This document shows, one piece after another, positions 1-6,376 of a stretch of 20,071 nt of DNA; position 1 is the first letter of the stretch; each line of letters opens with the position of its first letter. The translations under genes and the position numbers were made by a program. Origin of the DNA: DATGQT01 sp033720695. GTDB taxonomy: Bacteria; Bacteroidota; Rhodothermia; Rhodothermales; Rubricoccaceae. The notes below the pieces were generated by a model. It had not been told where the DNA came from. It made no database searches and was given only the letters and a program-made list of their open reading frames with translations. Location of the stretch: the NCBI GenBank assembly GCA_033720695.1, contig JAWWCA010000039.1, positions 1 to 20,071 of the forward strand. Direction: 5' to 3'.

Positions 1-1
1 C

Positions 2-232
2 CTCCTCAACGGCCTCATCGAGGCCGGGCTGACGCGCGAGGACGCCTACGACCGCGTCCAGCCGCGCGCCATGCAGGCGTGGGCCGAGCGCCGGCCGTTC
101 CGCGACCTCGTCGAGACCGACCCCGCCATCACCGAGCACCTGAGCCCCGAGCAGATCGCCGACGCCTTCGACCCGGCGTTCCACATGGCGCGCGTGGACG
201 AGGTCTTCGAGCGGGTCGGCCTGGCCGAATGA
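2..232 (+). CDS. purB: Adenylosuccinate lyase, C-terminal end (partial at left edge)
   Basis: The reading frame is open from base 2 and stops at TGA 230-232, leaving 76 residues of the C-terminus. The stretch GLTREDAYDRVQ, then QAWAERRPFRDL, then HLSPEQIADAFDP and FHMARVDEVFERV matches the C-terminal helical domain of adenylosuccinate lyase (fumarase/aspartase superfamily). In this family the segment follows the catalytic core and ends with a Phe-Asp-Pro plus VD-x-x-F-x-R-V pattern. The enzyme makes AMP from adenylosuccinate and also acts on SAICAR in purine synthesis. The catalytic residues lie outside the window. The family call comes from remembered motifs and is strong for so short a piece. 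Confidence 0.88.
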   Translation, partial: LLNGLIEAGLTREDAYDRVQPRAMQAWAERRPFRDLVETDPAITEHLSPEQIADAFDPAFHMARVDEVFERVGLAE

Positions 233-285
233 CGCCGCTTGCGCTTCCACGTCTTATGTTGGAGGACGGATCCCGTGCTCCAGAG

Positions 286-1104
286 ATGGCGATGCGCCTA
301 TTGCTTCCGCTCCTCGCCCTGCCCTTCCTCGCCGCCCCCGCCCTTGCGCAGGGCAACTGCTCCGACGGCACCACCGGCGTCATCGTCTCCCTCGAGGTCA
401 TCGCCGTCGAGGCGGACACGGTCACGGTGTGTCTCGGCCTGGAAGGCGACCCGACGGAAACCATACGCTCGGTCGGTTTTGCCTACTTCTATTCTGGGAG
501 CCGAACGAACGAGCACGACCCGGAGACCATCCCCCCGCGCTCGCCCTACGACCACCCCCCTTACGTGACAGGGCTCGTCCGCTGTCTGGAGACCCCTTAC
601 TGCGACAACTTCTTCTGGGTCGGCCTTTACAGCCTGACGGGCCCCTATCTGCATTTCTCCGCTGAACCCGTCCGCTTCTTCTGCCCCCGGATGGTGTTGA
701 CCGGGCCGCCGGATCTCCTGGCCGTGGACATCCGGGAAGTCCAGGCCGAACAAGGCGACGGCACGCCCGCCTCCGTCTGTCCGCCGGAGGACCAGGGGGG
801 CTTCGGCGTCGTGGTGGCGGCGGAGCCCGCAACGCCCGAAGCGGCCTCGACCTTGCACGCACCCCGGCCAAACCCGACGCGGGGCCCGACCCTCCTCTCC
901 TACGAGGTGGAGGCCCCCGGCCACGCCCGGCTCACCGTCCACGACGCCCTCGGCCGAGAGGTGGCCCGACCTGTGGACGGTCCCGTGGGGGCGGGGGCGC
1001 ACGAGATCCCGTTCGACCCCGGCGCGCTGCCGGACGGGGTCTACCTCATCCGTCTGGAGGCTGCAAACATCATGGCCGTCCAACTGCTGACGCTGGTGCG
1101 CTGA
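286..1104 (+). CDS. Secreted protein of unknown function with T9SS C-terminal sorting domain
   Basis: With the ATG at 286 the product is 272 residues. It begins with a clear Sec signal peptide (MAMRLLLPLLALPFLAAPALA, cut before Gln22). ATG 292, two codons on, would serve equally well. The reading frame opens as far up as 79, but that part overlaps purB and encodes Arg/Pro-rich nonsense. The middle (about residues 22-185) holds several Cys (NCSDGT, TVCLGL, RCLETPYCDNF, FFCPRM, SVCPPE) that could form disulfides in an exported protein; I recognise no fold. From about residue 190 comes a typical Por-secretion tail: APRPNPTRG, then a beta-rich LTVHDALGREVARP and a final GVYLIRLE-x(9)-LLTLVR. The protein is therefore predicted to cross the outer membrane by T9SS. 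A weak TATGTTGG element at 255-262 could be a -7 box, but its only TTG upstream is too close. Confidence 0.8.
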   Translation: MAMRLLLPLLALPFLAAPALAQGNCSDGTTGVIVSLEVIAVEADTVTVCLGLEGDPTETIRSVGFAYFYSGSRTNEHDPETIPPRSPYDHPPYVTGLVRCLETPYCDNFFWVGLYSLTGPYLHFSAEPVRFFCPRMVLTGPPDLLAVDIREVQAEQGDGTPASVCPPEDQGGFGVVVAAEPATPEAASTLHAPRPNPTRGPTLLSYEVEAPGHARLTVHDALGREVARPVDGPVGAGAHEIPFDPGALPDGVYLIRLEAANIMAVQLLTLVR

Positions 1105-1115
1105 GCGGAATGAGA

Positions 1116-1145
1116 GCGGGGGACGACCGACTGGCCGCCCCCCGC
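1116..1145. other. Inverted repeat between convergent genes, possible weak terminator
   Basis: The 7-base arms GCGGGGG (1116-1122) and CCCCCGC (1139-1145) enclose a 16-base loop in the 62-bp gap between the T9SS cargo gene and the convergent protease gene. Neither strand has a T-run after the stem, so factor-independent termination is doubtful. In DNA this GC-rich a 7-bp stem is weak evidence. Confidence 0.3.
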
Positions 1146-1166
1146 ATCATGAGGTGACGTCAACGT

Positions 1167-2921
1167 CTAGAAGCTGACGCTGATCACGTCGGAGCACGCC
1201 GTCGTGCTGCCCTGCTCGCAGAGCTGGTACGTGAGCGAGCCGCTGCCGCGGAAGTCGGTGACGTCGGTGTAGGCGCCGTCGTTGGCGGTGCTCGTGAGGA
1301 ACGCCCCCTCACGGTAGAGGTCCACCTGGCTGGTGGTGGCCCCCGACCAGGAGAGGTCGGCCCGCCAGCGGCCGCGCACCTTGTAGCCGTTGCCGCTGAG
1401 CGTGATGCTCGGGGGCGGGGGCGGCGCCCCCTGGACGGTCACGCTCTGCGACGTCGTCGCCGTGGCGCCCTCGTTGTCGGTGACGGTGAGGGCGACGGTG
1501 TAGGTGCCGTCGGCGCCGTAGCTATGCGACGGGTTCTGCGCCGACGAGGTGCCGCCGTCGCCGAAGCTCCAGCTCCAGGCCACGATCGAGCCGTCGGGGT
1601 CGCCGGAGGTGTCGGTAAAGTCGCAATCGAGCTCGGCGCAGGAGACCGTGAACGAGGCGTCCGGGGGCGTGTTGCCGCCACCCCCACCACCCGTGAAGTC
1701 GAGCGTGTAGAGGAGGTGGTTGTTGGCCGAGTTCGAGCCCGAGACGACGTTCTTCGTCGTCGCGTCGTAGATCGCGTCGCGGACCTGCTGCGCCGTCGCG
1801 GTGGGGGCGCCTTCGAGGTAGAGCGCGGCGGCGCCGGCCACGTGCGGGGCGGCCATCGAGGTGCCGCTGAGCACGGCCGTGGCCCCGTCGCTCGTGTACC
1901 AGGCCGAGGTGATGGAGGAGCCGGGCGCGAAGAAGTCCACGCACGAGCCGTAGTTCGAGAACGACGAGCGCGCATCGGAGGAGGTCGTCGAGCCGACGGT
2001 CATGGCTTCGGCCGTCCTTGCCGGTGAGTAGTTGCAGGCGTTGGCGTTCGAGTTCCCGGCCGAGAGGCTGTACTGGACGCCCGAGGCGATGGAGTTGCGG
2101 ACGGCGTCGTCGAGCGGCGAGTAGGCGCCGCCGCCGAGGCTCATGTTGGCCACGGCCGGGTGCTGCGCGTTCGCCGTCACCCAGTCGACGCCCGCGATGA
2201 CGCCGCTGTAGGAGCCGCTGCCCGAGCAGTTCAGCACGCGGACGGCCACGAGCGAGACCCCCTTCGCCACGCCGTAGGTGGCGCCGCCGATCGTGCCGGC
2301 CACGTGGGTGCCGTGGCCGTCGCAGTCGCTCGCGTCGGCGTCGTTGTCGACGAAGTCGTACCCGGAGGAGGCGCGGCCGCCGAACTCGTCGTGCGAGAAC
2401 CGGATGCCGGTGTCGAGCACGTAGGCCGTCACGCCCGCGCCCGTGGCGTTGTAGGTGTAGCTGTTCGACAACGGGAGGCTCCGCTGGTCGACGCGGTCGA
2501 TCCCCCACGTGGCCGGGCTCTGCGTGGTGTGGGCGTGGACCGTCTGATCGGGCACGACCGCCTTCACGCGCGGGTCGGCCCGGAAGGCGGCGGCGGCCTC
2601 GTCGGTGAGGCGCGCCGAGAAGCCCACGAGCGCGCTCGTGTAGGTGTGCTCCGCCTCGACGCCCGCCCGCCGCGTGAGCTCGTCGAGGGTCGCCTGCGTG
2701 GAGGCGGCGAGGCGACCGGCCCCGAGGGTGGGCGCCGCCTCGAGCACGACGACGTACTGGCCGGGGAGGACGTCCCCGACCGCGTCGGGGGCCGCGGCGT
2801 CCGTGTCGAGCCGGGCGCCCGCGTCCGGGGCGTCAGGGTCGGCGGCGTCGCAGCCGGCGAGGACGAGGAGGGCGCCGAGGACGGCGCCGGAGACCGAGAG
2901 GCCGATGCGGTGGTGCTTCAT
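1167..2921 (-). CDS. Lipoprotein subtilisin-like serine protease (S8, proteinase K/aqualysin type) with PKD domain
   Basis: The chosen ATG (2921) gives 584 residues and a lipoprotein signal ending in LLVLAGC (Cys24). The reading frame extends to 2990, but that would bury the signal. Residues about 50-130 are an I9-type propeptide (YVVVLEAAP ... VVPDQTVHA). The mature part starts near SPATWGIDRVDQRSLPLS, as in aqualysin and proteinase K relatives. The catalytic triad is visible: Asp170 (VLDTG), His203 (DGHGTHVAG) and Ser355 (SGTSMAAP), with oxyanion Asn290 (SAGNSN). A Gly/Pro linker leads to a PKD domain at about 419-497 (WSWSFGDG, YTVALTVTDNEG). The last 80 residues form a small beta domain (GYKVRGRWRADLSWSGA ... 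LCEQG) seen at the C-terminus of other secreted proteases. It is predicted to be a surface or periplasmic lipid-anchored protease, secreted as a zymogen. It has no T9SS tail, unlike its neighbour. The gene is monocistronic in view. Confidence 0.93.
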   Translation of the reverse strand: MKHHRIGLSVSGAVLGALLVLAGCDAADPDAPDAGARLDTDAAAPDAVGDVLPGQYVVVLEAAPTLGAGRLAASTQATLDELTRRAGVEAEHTYTSALVGFSARLTDEAAAAFRADPRVKAVVPDQTVHAHTTQSPATWGIDRVDQRSLPLSNSYTYNATGAGVTAYVLDTGIRFSHDEFGGRASSGYDFVDNDADASDCDGHGTHVAGTIGGATYGVAKGVSLVAVRVLNCSGSGSYSGVIAGVDWVTANAQHPAVANMSLGGGAYSPLDDAVRNSIASGVQYSLSAGNSNANACNYSPARTAEAMTVGSTTSSDARSSFSNYGSCVDFFAPGSSITSAWYTSDGATAVLSGTSMAAPHVAGAAALYLEGAPTATAQQVRDAIYDATTKNVVSGSNSANNHLLYTLDFTGGGGGGNTPPDASFTVSCAELDCDFTDTSGDPDGSIVAWSWSFGDGGTSSAQNPSHSYGADGTYTVALTVTDNEGATATTSQSVTVQGAPPPPPSITLSGNGYKVRGRWRADLSWSGATTSQVDLYREGAFLTSTANDGAYTDVTDFRGSGSLTYQLCEQGSTTACSDVISVSF

Positions 2922-2960
2922 GAGGCCGAGGAGATGGTGAGGGCAAAACACGGCACGGAT

Positions 2961-2990
2961 CAAATGTGAACGATCCATGAACGGCGCCAT
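2961..2990 (-). promoter_or_regulatory. Weak candidate promoter for the S8 protease gene
   Basis: Read on the minus strand, CACATTTG (2968-2961) differs from the Bacteroidota -7 box TAnnTTTG only in its first base. An ATG, not the consensus TTG, sits 19 bases upstream (2990-2988). Transcription would begin near 2955, giving a leader of about 34 nt, similar in length to that inferred for nuoA. The call is tentative because the -33 element is poor. Confidence 0.3.
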
Positions 2991-3083
2991 AGATACGGAC
3001 GTGTGCAGCGGATGGCAACCCGACCGCGCTTTGGCGCAGGCGAGAGGAACCGTCCCGGGTCGTCCTCGCGCACGGATGCGCCT

Positions 3084-3099
3084 GCCCGGCCGGCCGGGC
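3084..3099. other. 16-bp perfect palindrome in the protease/nuoA divergent intergenic region
   Basis: GCCCGGCCGGCCGGGC is its own reverse complement. It lies 31 bp upstream of the nuoA -33 element, in the 278-bp region (2922-3199) shared by the divergent protease and nuo genes. The position suits an operator or a cruciform site. Pure G/C palindromes arise easily in such DNA, so this is only a candidate. Apart from this and the promoters I see nothing else in the region. Confidence 0.3.
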
Positions 3100-3129
3100 G
3101 CTCGCCCCGCGCTCTTTCCCCGCTCTCAA

Positions 3130-3160
3130 TTGAAGCGGCCGGGCGCAGGGCGTAGTTTTG
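3130..3160 (+). promoter_or_regulatory. Promoter of the nuo operon (Bacteroidota-type -33/-7)
   Basis: TTG (3130-3132, in TTGAAG) and TAGTTTTG (3153-3160) are separated by 20 bases. The downstream box fits TAnnTTTG at every defined position, and the spacing fits the known sigma-ABfr promoters of Bacteroides and Flavobacterium. Transcription would begin near 3166, leaving a leader of about 34 nt before the nuoA ATG. The tkt promoter shares both elements (TTGAA and CGTAGnTT). Confidence 0.72.
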
Positions 3161-3199
3161 CACGCTTCCCCTCTCCGCGTCGCCCGCGCGCATCCCGCG

Positions 3200-3571
3200 A
3201 TGCTCACCGACTTCGTCCCCCTCTTCATCATGGTGGTGCTGGCCCTCGGGCTGGCCCTCACCCTCATCAAAGCGGCCGAGTGGCTCGGCCCGTACCGCCC
3301 CCGCAAGGTCAAGGCGAGCCCGTACGAGAGCGGGATGGACCCCATCGGCTCGGCGCGCGACCGGTACTCGGTGAAGTTCTACCTCGTCGCCATGATCTTC
3401 ATCGTGTTCGACGTTGAGATCGTGTTCATGTACCCCTGGGCCGTCTCCTTCAAGACGTTCCTCGCCAACGGCGGCGGGCTCGGCTCCCTCGCCGTCATCG
3501 GGCTGTTCATCCTCATCCTCCTCGTCGGTCTCGTCTACGACATCAAGAAGGGGGGGCTGGACTGGGAGTGA
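3200..3571 (+). CDS. nuoA: NADH-quinone oxidoreductase subunit A
   Basis: This is the small membrane subunit of respiratory complex I, 123 residues, the usual size. Three hydrophobic helices lie at about 4-24, 62-82 and 94-114. The NuoA signature is intact: YESGMDPIGSARDRYSVKFY followed by FIVFDVEIVFMYPWA. It includes the acidic loop between helices 1 and 2 that lies near the quinone entry, and the FDxE of helix 2. The ATG at 3200 was chosen over the in-frame TTG at 3158, which lies inside the promoter -7 box. This is the first gene of the operon. NuoA packs against NuoH and helps couple quinone reduction to proton transfer. Confidence 0.96.
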   Translation: MLTDFVPLFIMVVLALGLALTLIKAAEWLGPYRPRKVKASPYESGMDPIGSARDRYSVKFYLVAMIFIVFDVEIVFMYPWAVSFKTFLANGGGLGSLAVIGLFILILLVGLVYDIKKGGLDWE

Positions 3572-3592
3572 GCCGGCGCGCCTCGGCCGCCG

Positions 3593-3616
3593 GGTTTTCA
3601 CCGCTGGCTGAAAACC
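3593..3616 (+). other. Hairpin in the nuoA-nuoB gap
   Basis: GGTTTTCA (3593-3600) and TGAAAACC (3609-3616) form an 8-bp perfect inverted repeat with an 8-base loop in the 104-bp gap. The stem contains a run of four A:T pairs, unusual in DNA this GC-rich, so chance is a less likely explanation than for the all-GC hairpins. No T-tract follows. It could be an RNA-processing or stability element, or a protein-binding site. The rest of the gap is C/T-rich leader. Confidence 0.4.
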
Positions 3617-3675
3617 GCGACCCCTCCCCCGCGTAGGAGCCACCGACCCGACCCCTCCTCCCTCTCTCCGCTACC

Positions 3676-4263
3676 ATGTTCAGCAACGAAGGCGGCTTCC
3701 TCACGACCTCCGTCGACGCCGTCGTCAACTGGGCGCGCTCGAACAGCCTCATGCCCATGCCGATGGGGCTGGCCTGCTGCGCCATCGAGATGATGGGGTT
3801 CGCCGGGCCGAAGTACGACGTGGCCCGGTTCGGCTCCGAGGCCATGCGCTTCAGCCCTCGCCAGGCCGACCTCATGATCGTGGCCGGGTGGTGCTCCTAC
3901 AAGATGGCCCACGCCGTCCGCCGCATCTGGGACCAGATGGCCGACCCGAAGTGGTGCATCGCCATGGGCGCCTGCGCCTCGACCGGCGGCATGCACCGCT
4001 GCTACGGCGTCGTCCAGGGCATCGACAACTTCCTCCCCGTCGACGTCTACATCCCCGGCTGCCCGCCGCGCCCGGAGGCCGTGCTCCACGCCCTCATGGA
4101 CATCCAGGAGAAGATCCGCCGCGAGCAGTCCATCGCCGACGACCTCCGCGACCGCGGGGAGCCCGCGCCCGAGGCCCGCGGGGAAGCGCACCGGATCGTC
4201 CGCCTCGAGGAGGGCGTCGTCGCGCCCCGCCCCGGAGACCGCCGCCTCGTCGAGACCGCCTGA
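3676..4263 (+). CDS. nuoB: NADH-quinone oxidoreductase subunit B (N2 cluster)
   Basis: The 195-residue subunit carries the terminal [4Fe-4S] cluster N2, which passes electrons to quinone. Its four ligands are visible: the tandem Cys34-Cys35 (GLACCAIEMM), Cys100 (MGACASTGG) and Cys129 (IPGCPPRPE). RFGSEAMRFSPRQADLMIV and HRCYGVVQGIDNFLPVDVY are also typical. Where most homologues read AGT(V/L)T-x-KMA, this protein has AGWCSYKMA, and it has extra Cys at 73, 94 and 109. The last 50 residues form a charged tail beyond the conserved core. The start follows a C/T-rich leader without a Shine-Dalgarno sequence. NuoB sits with NuoD at the base of the peripheral arm. Confidence 0.97.
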   Translation: MFSNEGGFLTTSVDAVVNWARSNSLMPMPMGLACCAIEMMGFAGPKYDVARFGSEAMRFSPRQADLMIVAGWCSYKMAHAVRRIWDQMADPKWCIAMGACASTGGMHRCYGVVQGIDNFLPVDVYIPGCPPRPEAVLHALMDIQEKIRREQSIADDLRDRGEPAPEARGEAHRIVRLEEGVVAPRPGDRRLVETA

Positions 4264-4266
4264 GCC

Positions 4267-4965
4267 ATGCGCAAGGACCCCCTCATCGGCGCGGCCGACA
4301 CGACCCGGCGCACCGACCCCGCCCAGCAGAAGGAGACGCTGAAGTTCCTCTTCACGCCACGTCAGGCCCTCGCGGGCGAGTTCGAGCGGCTCCTCTCGGA
4401 GAACCCCCACGCCAAAGCGAGCACCTACCAGCCCGACCTCGTCGAGGCGCTGCAGGAGCGCTTCGGCGACGCCGTCGTGGACGTGGCCGTGTACGCGGCC
4501 GAGCACACCGTCGTCCTCGGCCGCGACGCCATCGTGGACGCGTGCCGGTTCCTCAAGGAGGAGCACGGCTTCGACTACCTCTCTGACCTCGGCTCGATCG
4601 ACCGGTTCACCGAGGACGACCGGTTCGAGGTCTACTACAGCCTCGTCAACATCCAGCGGAAGGCGCGCCTCCGGCTGAAGGTGCGCGTGGACGAGGAGGA
4701 CCCCGTCGTGCCGACGATCACCGGCGTCTACCGCGCCGCCGGCTGGCTCGAGCGCGAGGTCTGGGACATGATGGGCGTCCGCTTCGACGGGCACCCGGAC
4801 CTCCGGCGGATGTTCATGCCGGAGGACTTCGAGCATCACCCCGCCCGAAAGGAGTTCCCCGTCCTCGGCATCCCCGGCAGCCTCCCCCTCCCGCCCAACG
4901 TCAACGACGGCGAGCTCACGCGCGACCCCTTCGCCCGCGCCCACGGCGAGCTCCCCGAAGACTAG
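4267..4965 (+). CDS. nuoC: NADH-quinone oxidoreductase subunit C (30 kDa type)
   Basis: This 232-residue structural subunit of the connecting module has no cofactor. The family signature is at 160-182: WLEREVWDMMGVRFDGHPDL, followed by HHPARKEFPVLG. The conserved domain begins near residue 65, so there is an N-terminal extension of about 55 residues (starting MRKDPLIGAADTT) that I cannot assign. The gene starts 3 bases after the nuoB stop, which suggests translational coupling. It is separate from nuoD, not fused as in enterobacteria. Confidence 0.95.
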   Translation: MRKDPLIGAADTTRRTDPAQQKETLKFLFTPRQALAGEFERLLSENPHAKASTYQPDLVEALQERFGDAVVDVAVYAAEHTVVLGRDAIVDACRFLKEEHGFDYLSDLGSIDRFTEDDRFEVYYSLVNIQRKARLRLKVRVDEEDPVVPTITGVYRAAGWLEREVWDMMGVRFDGHPDLRRMFMPEDFEHHPARKEFPVLGIPGSLPLPPNVNDGELTRDPFARAHGELPED

Positions 4966-4977
4966 CGCGCCTCCCCC

Positions 4978-6300
4978 ATGGCCGTCACGACCGCCAACGC
5001 CCCCTCCGCCAACGCCGCCGCGCCCGGCTCGGACGAGAACGTCTTCACGTTCTGGCCCCGCCACAACGCCGCCATCTACCAGGCGCTCGAGGACAAGCAC
5101 GTCCACGTCGAGATCGACGAGGCCGACCCGCTCGAGAGCCGGATGATCCTGAACCTCGGGCCGCAGCACCCCGCCACGCACGGCGTCCTCCGCTGCGTGA
5201 TCCGCCTCGACGGCGAGAACATCGAGAGCTGCCTCCTCGACATCGGCTACCTCCACCGCGGCATCGAGAAGCTGGCCGAGGTGAAGACGTACCAGGAGTT
5301 CATGCCGTACACCGACCGTACGGACTACCTCCAGCCCTACGCCAACAACGTCGCGTGGTGCCTCGCCGTCGAGAAGCTGGCCGGCATCGAGGTGCCCGAG
5401 CGCGCGCAGTGGATCCGCACGATGCTCTGCGAGCTCGCCCGCATCCAGGCCCACCTCCTCTGGATCGGGACCATGGTCATGGACGCCGGCGCCCTCTCGG
5501 TCTTCCTCTGGACGTTCAAGTACCGCGAGGAGATCTACAACATCATGGACCTCGTGGCCGGCGCCCGCTTCACCGTCAGCCACTCCCGCATCGGCGGCCT
5601 CGCCAGCGACATCGGCCCCGACGCCCTCGGCGCCATCAAGGCGTTCGTCGACGAGTTCGACGAGCAGCTCCGGGACTGGAAGAAGCTGCTCAACCGCAAC
5701 CGCATCTGGCTCGACCGCAACATCGACGTCGGCGTGCTCACGGCCGAGGAGGTCGTCGAGCTCGGGTTCACCGGCCCCAACCTCCGCGGCTCCGGCGTCC
5801 CCTACGACATCCGCATCGTCGAGCCCTACCTCAAGTACGACGAGGTCGAGTTCGACGTCCCCATGCGAACCGAAGGCGACTCCCTCGCCCGCTACTTCGT
5901 GCGCGTCGAGGAGATGGAGCAGTCGAGCCGCATCATCCGGCAGTGCCTCGAGCGCCTGCCCGACGGTCCCATCCGCATCGACAACGCGAAGGCCGGCTAC
6001 GCCTCCAAGGACGAGGTCTATTACTCCATGGAGGGGATGATCCACGACTTCATGATGACCGACACCGGCGTGGCCCCGCCGAAGGGGGCCGAGAGCTACC
6101 ACGCCATCGAGGCGGCCAAGGGCGAGCTCGGCTTCCACCTCGTCTCCGACGGCACCGGCGCCCCCTGGCGCGTCAAGATCAACTCCCCCAGCCTCAAGAA
6201 CCTCCAGGGCCTCGAGTACCTCATGGAGGGCGCGATGGTGGCCGACACCGTCGTCCTCATCGGCTCCATCGACCCCGTGATGGGCGACGCCGACAAATAG
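4978..6300 (+). CDS. nuoD: NADH-quinone oxidoreductase subunit D (49 kDa type)
   Basis: This 440-residue subunit, with NuoB, forms the quinone-reduction site. GPQHPATHGVLR (61-72) supplies the quinone-contacting His68, and YTDRTDYL (111-118) supplies Tyr117. Their spacing of 49 residues equals that of His59 and Tyr108 in the bovine protein. DIGYLHRGIEKLAE and GAPWRVKINSPSLKNLQ are also family hallmarks. About 50 N-terminal residues, Ala/Asn-rich at first, precede the conserved core. It follows nuoC after 12 bases. The fold descends from the [NiFe]-hydrogenase large subunit, but it keeps no Ni ligands, as expected for complex I. Confidence 0.97.
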   Translation: MAVTTANAPSANAAAPGSDENVFTFWPRHNAAIYQALEDKHVHVEIDEADPLESRMILNLGPQHPATHGVLRCVIRLDGENIESCLLDIGYLHRGIEKLAEVKTYQEFMPYTDRTDYLQPYANNVAWCLAVEKLAGIEVPERAQWIRTMLCELARIQAHLLWIGTMVMDAGALSVFLWTFKYREEIYNIMDLVAGARFTVSHSRIGGLASDIGPDALGAIKAFVDEFDEQLRDWKKLLNRNRIWLDRNIDVGVLTAEEVVELGFTGPNLRGSGVPYDIRIVEPYLKYDEVEFDVPMRTEGDSLARYFVRVEEMEQSSRIIRQCLERLPDGPIRIDNAKAGYASKDEVYYSMEGMIHDFMMTDTGVAPPKGAESYHAIEAAKGELGFHLVSDGTGAPWRVKINSPSLKNLQGLEYLMEGAMVADTVVLIGSIDPVMGDADK

Positions 6301-6316
6301 CCTCGGGCGACGAGCC

Positions 6317-6347
6317 GCGGGCGTCGAGCTCCGCTCCGACGACCCGC
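6317..6347 (+). other. Hairpin in the nuoD-nuoE gap
   Basis: GCGGGCGTCG (6317-6326) pairs with CGACGACCCGC (6337-6347) as two 5-bp stems with a single bulged A, around a 10-base loop. It begins 16 bases after the nuoD stop. There is no T-tract. It may mark processing or differential stability between the connecting-module genes and nuoEF. GC-rich stems are common by chance here. Confidence 0.35.
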
Positions 6348-6374
6348 AGCCCCCGGCCCACAGCCCCCAGCCTC
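6347..6374 (+). repeat. Imperfect 7-bp tandem repeat, four units, just before nuoE
   Basis: The units read CAGCCCC, CGGCCCA, CAGCCCC and CAGCCTC. They end two bases before the nuoE ATG and so occupy the place of a ribosome-binding site. The first base overlaps the end of the preceding hairpin. Short tandem repeats of this kind can change copy number by slippage. An effect on nuoE translation is speculation. Confidence 0.5.
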
Positions 6375-6376
6375 AC

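Noticed and set aside
261..266. GGAGGA as a Shine-Dalgarno site for the T9SS cargo gene
   Set aside because: It is about 20 bases from ATG 286, too far, and no other gene in the window uses such a site.
79..285. Upstream start for the T9SS cargo gene
   Set aside because: This part overlaps the purB end out of frame and would put an Arg/Pro-rich stretch before a clear signal peptide.
2922..2990. Longer N-terminus for the S8 protease (start at 2990)
   Set aside because: It would place 23 residues before an otherwise ideal lipoprotein signal with LAGC.
3158..3199. TTG at 3158 as the nuoA start
   Set aside because: It lies inside the TAGTTTTG promoter box, so it could not be in the mRNA; ATG 3200 gives the normal NuoA N-terminus.
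3598..6138. 846-codon open frame antisense to nuoB-nuoD
   Set aside because: It is a mirror of the G/C-ending codons of the nuo genes. Its product is low-complexity (Val, Asp, Glu, Gly, His) with no domain, while the sense strand encodes unmistakable NuoB, C and D.
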